Origin: Anaerolineae bacterium | GTDB taxonomy: Bacteria > Chloroflexota > Anaerolineae > Anaerolineales > E44-bin32 | Direction of reading: 5' to 3' | DNA length: 15,154 bases | NCBI GenBank assembly: GCA_030598885.1 | Contig: JAUVOZ010000032.1 | Coordinates: forward strand, 1-15,154 | Program-made: the position numbers and the translations under genes | Notes under the pieces: model-generated | What the model was told of the DNA's origin: nothing | The model's database searches: none | The model's input: the letters and a program-made list of their open reading frames with translations, nothing else | Shown: positions 6,826 to 14,471 of the stretch, piece after piece | Position numbering within the stretch: the stretch's first letter is position 1 | How the letters are laid out: the number at the start of each line of letters is the position of its first letter

Positions 6826-9800
6826 TTAATCGACTGCAACCGCTTCTGGCTCAGGTACTTCAGGTTTAAGTTCCTCTTCATGCTCAAGAACACCATCTAA
6901 GCGCTCATCGTGTAGAGCTACCCTTGCACCTGGGAAACCTGTTCCAGCTGGGATAAGTTTACCGATTATCACGTTCTCCTTCAGACCCCTCAGGTAGTCC
7001 ACCTTGCCTTCGATTGCAGCACCAGCTAACACTTTGATTGTGTGCTGGAAGGAGGAGGCTGAGAGGAACGACTCGGTGCTCAGAGAAGCTTTGGTCACGC
7101 CTAGCAAAACCTGCATGGCGCGCGCTGATTGCTTGCCCTCCTGTAGCATCTGCTCATTTAACCGCATTAAATAACGGCGATCAACAAGATCTCCAGGCAA
7201 CAAGTCTGTATCACCCGGATGGGTAACCTGAGCTTTCGAAAGCATCTTGCGAACGATCACCTCGAAATGCTTGTCATTAATATTCTGACCTTGTGAACGA
7301 TAAACCTTCTGGACCTCGGAGAGTAGATAAAGCTGACAAGCGTCACGACCTAGGATGCGCAGTATGCTGTGGGGATTCTTTGAGCCCTCAGTGATTTGCT
7401 GGCCAGCCTCAATCTTCTCACCTTCCTTAACCAATAAACGAGCACTTGGCGGAATGTCATATTCCACTTCGTCTACCTGGTCGTAGGCCACAATCACCTT
7501 GCGATCCTCAAGCCGAACACGGCCGGCATGGCTAGCAACGATCTTGGAATCGCCCCGTTTGGCGATCAAATCGCCGGCACCGATATCAATCCCGTCGGCA
7601 ACTTTCAGCGACCAATTGCCTGGTACTGAGTATTCGTCCTTAAGCAATTGGCTGCTGACAACACGAACCTCGCGCGGCCCATCTGGTGTATCAGGAGTGA
7701 TAACTTGGGTAGTTCCTGAAATATCCGATACAACCGCCTCACCCTTGGGTTTCTTACGGGCTTCAAAAAGTTCCTCAACCCTCGGCAAGCCGGTGGTGAT
7801 GTCTCCACCAGCAGCCACACCACCGGTATGGAAAGTGCGCAAGGTGAGCTGAGTGCCTGGCTCGCCAATCGACTGTGCCGCGACAATGCCCACCGCCGCA
7901 CCCGGTCCGACAATCTTCCCCCGACCAAGGTCCATGCCATAGCATTGTTGGCATAAACCAAACTGGAGCTCACAGGTATGCGGCGACCGGATGTAGACCT
8001 CAGAAACGTTTGTCTCACTCACCTGGCGAGACTTTCGTAAGGTGATCATCTCGCCTTTCTTGAGCAGAACCTCACCGCTATCTGGATCGACCACACGCTT
8101 AGCCGTCGTCCGACCCACAAAACGATCGGCGAATTTCTGTCCGGCGACATCATCTGATCGTTGAATCCTGACGCTGCTTTCAGTGCCGCAATCGGTATCA
8201 TTGATGATCACATCCTGCGCTACATCGACCAGACGACGTGTTAAGTAGCCGGCGTCGGCCGTACGCAGGGCAGTATCGGTGAGACCTTTCCGCGCACCAT
8301 GCGTAGAGATGAAGTATTCTAATGTCGTTAGACCGTCACGGAAGTTCGAACGGATCGGTAATGGGATGATCCGTCCGGCAGGATCCGCCATCAGACCCCG
8401 CATCCCTGCTAACTGTGAAATTGGACCAAAACCACCTTTCGTGGCACCCGAGATTGCCATTGTGCTTAGATTCCCTGTAGGATCCATCCCCTCGCGCACA
8501 GCGTTTGCCACCTCAGTTGTAGTCTGCTGCCACAGATCGATGATACGCTCTACTTGCTCCTGTTCGGTCAGCAGCCCTCGCTGATAATCAGTACGGACAG
8601 CCTCGGCTTCTTTCAGTGTTCGGGCGATGATTTTATCCCTATCAGGTGGGACGGTGATATCGGAGACGGCAATAGTAGTGCCAGATCGTGTGGCGTAGGC
8701 AAAGCCGATATCCTTGATGGCGTCAACCACGGCCGGTGTGCCATCCTCGCGCAACAGGTAATAGATCTCACTTACTAATTCCTGGATCGCGCTTTTATCC
8801 AATACCTTATTAACAAAACGCAGTTCCTCAGGCAGTATGTGATTGAAAAGCACACGCCCAATAGTGGTTTCTATAAGAGCACTCAGCGCTTCAGGGAGAC
8901 GCTCACCTTCCTCGTCATACCAAGTTTCCGTCTTCAACTTTATCGGCGTATGGATGTCAACTTGGCCCAGGACATATGCCATTTCAACCTCGTCCATATC
9001 TGCGAAGGCTCGTCCCTCACCTTTGTGTTCTTTACCATCCACCATCCTCGTCAAGTAGTACACACCCAGGACCATGTCCTTTGTGGGACCGACAATCGGT
9101 TCTCCATCCGCTGGCTTGAGCAAGTTCTTCGACGAGAGCATCAACTCGCGCGCCTCTTTAACCGCTCGCTCAGATAAAGGCAGATGGACAGACATTTGGT
9201 CGCCATCGAAGTCGGCATTAAAAGCCGCGCAAACAAGTGGATGCAGTTGAATAGCCTTACCTTCCACCAGGACAGGTTCAAAGGCTTGAATACCTAAACG
9301 ATGCAATGTTGGGGCTCGATTGAGCAGGACAGGTCGATCTTTGATTACCTCTTCTAAGACTTCCCACACTTCAGGACGCTCACGTTCAATAATGCGCTTG
9401 GCTCCCTTGACGTTAGCGGTGTACATATATGAGACTAATTTTGAAATTACAAAAGGTCGATATAGCTCAAGCGCCATCGTCTTGGGTAGACCACACTGAT
9501 AGAGCTTTAGATGAGGCCCAATCACAATTACTGATCGACCTGAGTAATCAACCCGCTTACCCAGCAGATTACGACGGAATCGCCCCTTCTTGCCCTTAAG
9601 CATATCGCTGAGTGATTTTAATTCCCGGCGCCCACGACGGGAAAGCGCCTTGCCTCGTTGAGCGTTGTCAATCAATGAGTCCACTGACTCTTGTAACATA
9701 CGCTTCTCGTTTCGTACGATAACATCTGGAGCGCCGAGCTCAACCAGTCGCTTCAACCGATTGTTTCTATTGATCACCCGTCGGTAAAGATCATTTAAAT

Positions 9801-11091
9801 CGGAGGTCGCAAAGCGACCACCATCCAATTGGACCATGGGTCGTAAATCAGGCGGTATAACTGGCAACACGGTCATAATCATCCACTCAGGACGATTACT
9901 TGAACGGCGGAAAGCCTCAACTACCTTCAACCTCTTAGTGGCCTTCTTCTTGTGCTGTTTGCTGCGCGTAGTGTGGATCTCGGACCAGAGATTTTCTGCT
10001 AGTTCGTCGAGATCCATATCCTGGAGTATTTCGTAGAAAGCCTCTGCGCCCATATCAGCGCGAAAGACTTGGCCCCACTTGGCTTTCAGTTCACGATAAC
10101 GGCTTTCACCCAGAAACATCATCTTGTCGATTCCAGACAACTCATCGCTATCCTTCGCCAATTGTTCGCCAGCCTCTACCCGGCTTTCATCAGTCACATC
10201 CCGCAACTCGATCAAAGCTAAGTCGGCCTCTGCTTTAACTTCTTCCACTTTCATCTTGACTTGTTCCAGCTCTCGATCACGTTGATCTTTGAGTGTGGCT
10301 TCGACCCCCTCTAGATGCTGTTTTACAGCCTTCTGGACCCGGGTGGTGTGTTCCCTGATAATGGTCTCCCCTTTGTCTGCTATCAGCGTTTCAGTAGCTT
10401 TGAAATGGATGGCAACCCGGATAGTTTTACCCAGTTTATTGCTCAACGTTCGCTCTAGTTTCTGACCCTCCCGAATGACAGGTTCAATCTGAGCTGCGAT
10501 CTCCTCATCGAAAGCAACCTGGATCTCGTTCTTACGCTGTTTGAGATCCTCCAATCGTTGTTTACGATCGGCTTTGACCTCAGCAATCTTTTCTTTTAGA
10601 AGGTCGGCTTGTTCATGCTCCAAGCGCGAAATATCGTCTTCGATGCGCTTAAGAGCTTTACGACGAGCGTCCTCATCAATATAGGTCACTATATACTGAG
10701 CGAAATATAACACTCGATCTAGGTTTCGCCGTGATACATCTATCAGCAATCCGAGGTACGACGGTACCCGCCTTGTGTACCAGACATGGGCTACTGGCGC
10801 TGCTAGAGTAATGTGGCCCATCCGCTCTCTGCGGACTGCCGAGCGGGTCACCTCAACCCCACACTTCTCGCAGGTGATACCCTTGAAACGGATGTTTTTA
10901 TACTTACCGCAGTAGCACTGCCAGTCCTTGGTGGGACCAAAGATGGCCTCGCAGAAGAGACCGTCTTTTTCAGGTCTTAGTCTGCGATAGTTGATTGTTT
11001 CCGGCTTGAGAACCTCACCATAGGACCAACTCATGATTGTCTCTGGCGACGCTAAACTTATTCTCAGCGCTCTAAATACCTTGGCATCCAC
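6826..11091 (-). CDS. rpoC: DNA-directed RNA polymerase subunit beta'
   Basis: 1421 aa. The start is GTG with GGAGG seven nt upstream, which settles it. The N-terminal zinc site is C59, C61, C74 and C77; the catalytic Mg-binding loop is NADFDGDQ at 625-632 with D627, D629 and D631; the second zinc site is C968, C1040, C1047 and C1050. Bridge-helix and trigger-loop segments lie at about 880-950, and the GLPRVEELFEARKPK-like region is near 1101-1115. Residues about 141-320 form a long, highly charged, mostly helical insertion between the zinc finger region and the GMGAEA-like RADMGAEA motif, which accounts for the extra length over the roughly 1200 aa Firmicutes protein. The tail is acidic. No rpoB lies next to it: the upstream neighbour is a HEAT-like gene, and rpoC has its own promoter and leader. 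It forms the catalytic core of RNA polymerase. Confidence 0.99.
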   Translation of the reverse strand: MDAKVFRALRISLASPETIMSWSYGEVLKPETINYRRLRPEKDGLFCEAIFGPTKDWQCYCGKYKNIRFKGITCEKCGVEVTRSAVRRERMGHITLAAPVAHVWYTRRVPSYLGLLIDVSRRNLDRVLYFAQYIVTYIDEDARRKALKRIEDDISRLEHEQADLLKEKIAEVKADRKQRLEDLKQRKNEIQVAFDEEIAAQIEPVIREGQKLERTLSNKLGKTIRVAIHFKATETLIADKGETIIREHTTRVQKAVKQHLEGVEATLKDQRDRELEQVKMKVEEVKAEADLALIELRDVTDESRVEAGEQLAKDSDELSGIDKMMFLGESRYRELKAKWGQVFRADMGAEAFYEILQDMDLDELAENLWSEIHTTRSKQHKKKATKRLKVVEAFRRSSNRPEWMIMTVLPVIPPDLRPMVQLDGGRFATSDLNDLYRRVINRNNRLKRLVELGAPDVIVRNEKRMLQESVDSLIDNAQRGKALSRRGRRELKSLSDMLKGKKGRFRRNLLGKRVDYSGRSVIVIGPHLKLYQCGLPKTMALELYRPFVISKLVSYMYTANVKGAKRIIERERPEVWEVLEEVIKDRPVLLNRAPTLHRLGIQAFEPVLVEGKAIQLHPLVCAAFNADFDGDQMSVHLPLSERAVKEARELMLSSKNLLKPADGEPIVGPTKDMVLGVYYLTRMVDGKEHKGEGRAFADMDEVEMAYVLGQVDIHTPIKLKTETWYDEEGERLPEALSALIETTIGRVLFNHILPEELRFVNKVLDKSAIQELVSEIYYLLREDGTPAVVDAIKDIGFAYATRSGTTIAVSDITVPPDRDKIIARTLKEAEAVRTDYQRGLLTEQEQVERIIDLWQQTTTEVANAVREGMDPTGNLSTMAISGATKGGFGPISQLAGMRGLMADPAGRIIPLPIRSNFRDGLTTLEYFISTHGARKGLTDTALRTADAGYLTRRLVDVAQDVIINDTDCGTESSVRIQRSDDVAGQKFADRFVGRTTAKRVVDPDSGEVLLKKGEMITLRKSRQVSETNVSEVYIRSPHTCELQFGLCQQCYGMDLGRGKIVGPGAAVGIVAAQSIGEPGTQLTLRTFHTGGVAAGGDITTGLPRVEELFEARKKPKGEAVVSDISGTTQVITPDTPDGPREVRVVSSQLLKDEYSVPGNWSLKVADGIDIGAGDLIAKRGDSKIVASHAGRVRLEDRKVIVAYDQVDEVEYDIPPSARLLVKEGEKIEAGQQITEGSKNPHSILRILGRDACQLYLLSEVQKVYRSQGQNINDKHFEVIVRKMLSKAQVTHPGDTDLLPGDLVDRRYLMRLNEQMLQEGKQSARAMQVLLGVTKASLSTESFLSASSFQHTIKVLAGAAIEGKVDYLRGLKENVIIGKLIPAGTGFPGARVALHDERLDGVLEHEEELKPEVPEPEAVAVD

Positions 11092-11128
11092 TAAAAGCCC
11101 TCCATATCGATTTTTGTCCTTACAAATG

Positions 11129-11152
11129 AAAAAATCTTTCGGAAAAGCCGAA
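11129..11152 (-). promoter_or_regulatory. Terminator-like hairpin in the rpoC leader
   Basis: On the minus strand TTCGG and CCGAA (11148-11152 and 11138-11142) form a 5-bp stem with a CTTTT loop, followed three nt later by six T. It sits between the rpoC promoter and its ribosome site. The stem is short, so termination would be weak; it could instead be a pause site or an attenuator. Confidence 0.35.
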
Positions 11153-11183
11153 CAAATGTGCTACTTAATAGGCAAAGTAAACA

Positions 11184-11215
11184 AGCGCATGAGGTCAACA
11201 TCCTCCTCAAGCGCT
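11184..11215 (-). promoter_or_regulatory. Strong hairpin in the rpoC leader
   Basis: Ten base pairs, AGCGC/GCGCT and TGAGG/CCTCA separated by one mismatch, with a 10-nt loop. It is followed on the minus strand by a T-rich but interrupted stretch. It lies about 40 nt from the predicted transcript start and upstream of the terminator-like stem, an arrangement that would suit attenuation. Confidence 0.45.
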
Positions 11216-11259
11216 CCTTGGTTCAGACCTCTCGCTTCACTTGGTTTAGTATGACCTGA

Positions 11260-11287
11260 ATTATACGGATAGATCAATCTCTGTCAA
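11260..11287 (-). promoter_or_regulatory. Consensus sigma70-type promoter for rpoC
   Basis: On the minus strand a perfect -35 TTGACA (11282-11287) and a perfect -10 TATAAT (11260-11265) are 16 bp apart. Transcription should start near 11252, leaving a leader of about 160 nt before the GTG. Confidence 0.88.
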
Positions 11288-11353
11288 GGGGCAAAGATAC
11301 TGGGCGGAAATATAATCCCTATCGAGTCACCCGATCTCTATCTTTTTACCCCC

Positions 11354-12310
11354 CTAGGATCCCTCTGCTAAGGATCCCGTGCCTTTGAGCGGGCCAGACC
11401 AAGGTCCTGGAAACAACTCTAAAGACCTTTCCGCAGCTTTGGCAATATGCGAATCGAGGTCAAACTTCCTCCCATAGACCGCAGTTTTTGCTTCCGCAGT
11501 ATGCCATTCAACCAATCGCAACAGGGCCACCATCCGTGAACGATTATTATCACTGTCGACGACCTCCTCCTCGCCGGCTGTGAATCCAGTTCGTGGGTTT
11601 TCCAATATCTCAACCAGAACCGGGATCACCGGCGGATAGCTGAGCCGGGAAAGATGCTGAACTGCCTCATGCGCCATATCGAGATCGGCAACCCGAAGGG
11701 CTCGAAAACGAAGGATTTGGATATTTGTCATGACAGCCAGCTCGCGCACGAGTGGATCGGGATCATTCATTGCTGCTTCGATTTCCCCAAGTGCTTCATC
11801 ATCCTGAGCTATTCCAGGGCGATTGGCAAAATTGATTGCTTCTCGCTTTCGAACGCTCTGATCGCTGCCACGCAAATCATACTCGGTCCGAGAGCGCTCA
11901 ATCAACCGCCCTGTAGGGGTTTGTTGAATTTCGAGCGGCCCTTGAAGGCGAGCGAGCTCCTCTTCAGGAGCGTCGAGAAGGTAAAGTGCATGCTCGATCG
12001 CCGGTTTCACCATATCTTCACCTAATTCCAGTAATTCATTTAGGTAAGCCCGTATCCCATCTCGGCCCGACTGCCGTAAAACAGCGCGCGCTCGTTCCCG
12101 CCAGATGTTGATCTCATCGGCAAGTTCTTGTTGCGTTGAACGCAGAGAAGTTTGCTCTTCTCTCAAGCGCTTGCGCTCATCGTCGCGAGACTCGAGCAAA
12201 TCCTTTACAACTTGGTCTATGCGTTCACTTAGGGCGATGAACTCCTGCTGAACAGCATTTGCCTTGCGATTCAGCGCGTCCTGCACTTGACGTAGCCCCA
12301 GACCAATCAC
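11354..12310 (-). CDS. Uncharacterised coiled-coil / HEAT-repeat-like protein
   Basis: 318 aa, GTG start with AGGAGG nine nt upstream. I do not recognise a named family. Residues about 8-80 are a charged heptad-like helix, likely a coiled coil. Residues 80-125 are helical (GIRAYLNELLELGEDM). Residues about 150-300 look like two or three HEAT-like helical pairs, with PDPLVRELAVM at 184-194 and PPVIPVLVEILENP at 226-239. There is no signal peptide, membrane segment or catalytic motif. This make-up suggests a scaffold or protein-binding role. It lies upstream of rpoC on the same strand but 262 nt away with the rpoC promoter between, so any link to RNA polymerase is only positional. It is divergent from the DUF4332 gene. 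A GGATCC/GGATCC dyad spans its last codons, without a U run. Confidence 0.7.
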   Translation of the reverse strand: MIGLGLRQVQDALNRKANAVQQEFIALSERIDQVVKDLLESRDDERKRLREEQTSLRSTQQELADEINIWRERARAVLRQSGRDGIRAYLNELLELGEDMVKPAIEHALYLLDAPEEELARLQGPLEIQQTPTGRLIERSRTEYDLRGSDQSVRKREAINFANRPGIAQDDEALGEIEAAMNDPDPLVRELAVMTNIQILRFRALRVADLDMAHEAVQHLSRLSYPPVIPVLVEILENPRTGFTAGEEEVVDSDNNRSRMVALLRLVEWHTAEAKTAVYGRKFDLDSHIAKAAERSLELFPGPWSGPLKGTGSLAEGS

Positions 12311-12669
12311 GGTGCACGTCCTCCTCGGTTACATGCCATCACCAAACAAGTTAGGCAATGAAAAGTCCCGCAGAAAAATCTTTATTCGTTTTAACTGCCC
12401 GAATACTAAAGTATAAACTCAATCAGATCGTGTCGAAACCAGCCACAAATTTCTATTCAACTACCTCAAAAACTGATGTTGCGCCCGACATAAGCCAGTA
12501 TAGTGAAGGATTACTACCTCGTCAACCTTGTCCAACACCTTGACTGATTTCGATCTAGCGGCCTTTTTATCCATTGACCATCAGCGACATCGTTCCTCTC
12601 CTACAATTGACGATAGGAGATGCTTACCTTACAATGAAAATCCATCCTAAGCCTCCTGGAGAGAAACAA
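12311..12669. other. Divergent intergenic region
   Basis: This 359-nt gap lies between the minus-strand HEAT-like gene and the plus-strand DUF4332 gene. It is A+T-richer than its flanks and contains the DUF4332 promoter near its right end and the AGGAGG of the HEAT-like gene at its left end. I saw no convincing promoter for the minus strand. Small open frames inside it lack ribosome sites and family resemblance. Confidence 0.6.
12607..12635 (+). promoter_or_regulatory. Sigma70-type promoter for the DUF4332 gene
   Basis: TTGACG (12607-12612) and TACAAT (12630-12635), each one mismatch from consensus, are 17 bp apart. Transcription would begin near 12642, leaving about 28 nt before the ATG at 12670, which contains GGAG. 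This also rules out starts upstream of 12642. Confidence 0.7.
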
Positions 12670-13074
12670 ATGGCACGCATCATCGATATTGAAGGAATCG
12701 GTCCGACATACGCTAGCCGGCTGAAGCGTGTGGGCATCAGGACCACTGAGCGTCTATTGAATGTTGCTGCACACAGACAGGGTAGAAAAGATTTGGCAAA
12801 GTTGACCAGCATCTCAGAGACGTTGATACTGGAGTGGGTGAATCTAGCCGATCTGATGCGTATCAAGGGAATCGCTGCCGAATACAGCGACCTACTTGAG
12901 GAAGCCGGTGTTGATACAGTTAAAGAGCTTCGTAACCGTCGACCCGACAACCTATACCAGGCTCTGGTCGAGATTAATGCCAAGAAGCGATTGGTGCGTC
13001 GCCTCCCCTCTCGTCGCGCGGTAGACAGTTGGGTAAAGCAGGCAAAAACCCTGCCTCCGATTATCACCTATTAG
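12670..13074 (+). CDS. DUF4332 helix-hairpin-helix protein
   Basis: 134 aa from the ATG at 12670, with GGAG eight nt upstream; the frame is open to a TTG at 12574, but the promoter lies inside that stretch. The protein is a tandem of helix-hairpin-helix units: IEGIGPTYASRLKRVGI at 7-23 and RIKGIAAEYSDLLEEAGV at 64-81, joined by ISETLILEWVNLADLM, and ending with RRLPS and a WVKQAKTLP segment. This layout is that of the DUF4332 family. HhH pairs usually bind DNA backbone without sequence preference, so a nucleic-acid-binding role is likely, but none is proven for this family. It is followed by ruvB 116 nt later, which has its own -10 box. Family certain, function unknown. Confidence 0.88.
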   Translation: MARIIDIEGIGPTYASRLKRVGIRTTERLLNVAAHRQGRKDLAKLTSISETLILEWVNLADLMRIKGIAAEYSDLLEEAGVDTVKELRNRRPDNLYQALVEINAKKRLVRRLPSRRAVDSWVKQAKTLPPIITY

Positions 13075-13177
13075 TTTACTGCACCGTCGTTGTCCAGTTC
13101 TACAATATCTACCAAGGTTGGCCCTAAGCAATTTGCATCTTAATTCTGTCTTTGTTTCCTCACCATGCAGCATCCTG

Positions 13178-13183
13178 TATAAT
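13178..13183 (+). promoter_or_regulatory. -10 box of a leaderless-type ruvB promoter
   Basis: A perfect TATAAT ends 7 nt before the ruvB GTG, so the expected transcript start falls at or next to the first base of the gene. No good -35 box is seen at 16-19 bp, so the promoter may be weak or activator-dependent. Confidence 0.55.
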
Positions 13184-13190
13184 CCAACCA

Positions 13191-14222
13191 GTGACTGAAG
13201 CTAACGAACGCCTTACTTCACCTGACCGTCGAGAGGAAGACCTAAGCGAGCTTAGCCTTCGCCCACGACTGTTGGCCGAGATGATCGGCCAAGGTCGGGT
13301 GAAGGAGAACTTGTCAATACTCATCCAGGCTGCTAAAGCTCGCGGTGAAGCCCTCGATCACGTCCTGTTCTACAGCCCACCAGGTCTTGGTAAAACCACA
13401 CTTGCTCACATCCTGGCTAACGAGATGGAGGTAAAGATTAAAGTTACTTCCGGACCGGCTATTGAACGTGCTGGTGACTTGGCGGCCATCCTGACCAACC
13501 TCCAATCCGTCGATATTCTATTTATTGATGAGATCCATCGCCTGGGCCGTGTCGTAGAAGAAATTCTCTATCCAGCGATGGAGGACTACGCACTGGATAT
13601 CACCATTGGTAAAGGTCCCAGTGCACGCTCAATACGGCTGAAATTACCTCATTTCACCGTCGTCGGGGCTACCACCCGCCTGGCTCTCCTCACCGCTCCA
13701 CTGCGATCACGCTTTGGCGCCATCCACCGCTTGGGCTTCTATGAGACGCCTGCCATGGAGGCCATCGTCACCCGCGGCGCGATTGTACTCCAGGTGGACA
13801 TCAACGCTGGGGGTACGTCGGAGATCGCCTGCCGTGCACGTGGCACCCCGCGCGTCGCCCTGCGATTGCTCCGTCGGGTGCGAGATTATGCACAGGTGCG
13901 CGCCGACGGCTGCATAACTCGATCAGTGGCAAAGGAAGCGTTAGCATTGCTAGAAATCGATGACCTCGGGCTGGACAACGCAGATCGCAGCGTCCTGACT
14001 ACGATCATCGAAAAATTTCATGGCGGACCAGTGGGCTTGCAAACAATCGCCGCTTCGATAAGCGAAGAACCCGATACGGTTATGGATGTGGTGGAGCCGT
14101 ACTTATTACAGCTAGGTTTTATCGACCGCACGCCACAAGGCCGTGTGGCAACCCCTGGGGCATACCAGCACCTCGGCCTCGAACTACCAACTGCGCCCCA
14201 ACAACGGCTCCCTGAGATATAG
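13191..14222 (+). CDS. ruvB: Holliday junction branch migration ATPase RuvB
   Basis: 343 aa from the GTG at 13191. There is no Shine-Dalgarno; the only other in-frame option (TTG at 13152) also lacks one and lies upstream of the TATAAT. Walker A is PPGLGKTT at 63-70, Walker B is LFIDE at 110-114, sensor 1 is GATTR at 159-163, and LRSRFG at 171-176 carries the probable arginine finger R174. The region from GTPRVALRLLRRVRDYAQVRADG (218-240) through the C-terminal winged helix (GGPVGLQTIAA, then GFIDRTPQGRVAT) is standard. The hexamer drives branch migration of Holliday junctions with RuvA. Neither ruvA nor ruvC is in the window. The DUF2905 gene starts 12 nt downstream and queA follows, a common cluster. 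Confidence 0.98.
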   Translation: MTEANERLTSPDRREEDLSELSLRPRLLAEMIGQGRVKENLSILIQAAKARGEALDHVLFYSPPGLGKTTLAHILANEMEVKIKVTSGPAIERAGDLAAILTNLQSVDILFIDEIHRLGRVVEEILYPAMEDYALDITIGKGPSARSIRLKLPHFTVVGATTRLALLTAPLRSRFGAIHRLGFYETPAMEAIVTRGAIVLQVDINAGGTSEIACRARGTPRVALRLLRRVRDYAQVRADGCITRSVAKEALALLEIDDLGLDNADRSVLTTIIEKFHGGPVGLQTIAASISEEPDTVMDVVEPYLLQLGFIDRTPQGRVATPGAYQHLGLELPTAPQQRLPEI

Positions 14223-14234
14223 CTATTAATAATC

Positions 14235-14468
14235 ATGCCTGATCTAACTACCCTGTCTCGTTGGTTGGTCCTGGCTGGGCTCGTCCTTGCCGGCATTGGC
14301 GGATTGCTTTGGGTTTTTAACCGGCTAGGTGTGCCTTTAGGTCGCCTGCCAGGAGACTTCCGGTTCCAATCCGGTGGCTTCACCTGCTTCATCCCTTTGG
14401 CAAGTTCAATCCTACTCAGTCTACTACTGACTCTGATCCTGAACCTCATTGCCCGTTTGTCCAAGTAG
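14235..14468 (+). CDS. DUF2905 small membrane protein
   Basis: 77 aa, ATG start 12 nt after the ruvB stop, with only a weak ribosome site, so probably coupled to ruvB. Two membrane helices are predicted by eye at about 9-28 and 52-73, linked by a short loop with the family motif LGRLPGDFRFQ (36-46). This is the DUF2905 pattern, a family often found beside ruvB or queA. Function is unknown; its repeated place between these two genes has not given it an obvious role, and it may simply be carried in the operon. Confidence 0.9.
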   Translation: MPDLTTLSRWLVLAGLVLAGIGGLLWVFNRLGVPLGRLPGDFRFQSGGFTCFIPLASSILLSLLLTLILNLIARLSK

Positions 14469-14471
14469 CCA

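Noticed and set aside
11311..11316. TATAAT on the plus strand
   Set aside because: No -35 box at a usable distance and no plus-strand gene downstream; it would run antisense into the HEAT-like gene.
11357..11377. GGATCC/GGATCC dyad at the end of the HEAT-like gene as a terminator
   Set aside because: Followed by G and A residues rather than a U run on the minus strand.
12358..12543. Small plus-strand open frame in the divergent region
   Set aside because: Low-complexity, no ribosome site, no known similarity; probably chance.
12574..12669. Longer form of the DUF4332 protein starting at TTG 12574 or ATG 12634
   Set aside because: The -35/-10 pair lies within this stretch, there is no ribosome site at either codon, and the family begins at MARIIDIEGIG.
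13038..13054. GCAGG/CCTGC hairpin near the end of the DUF4332 gene
   Set aside because: Lies inside the coding region and has no T run after it.
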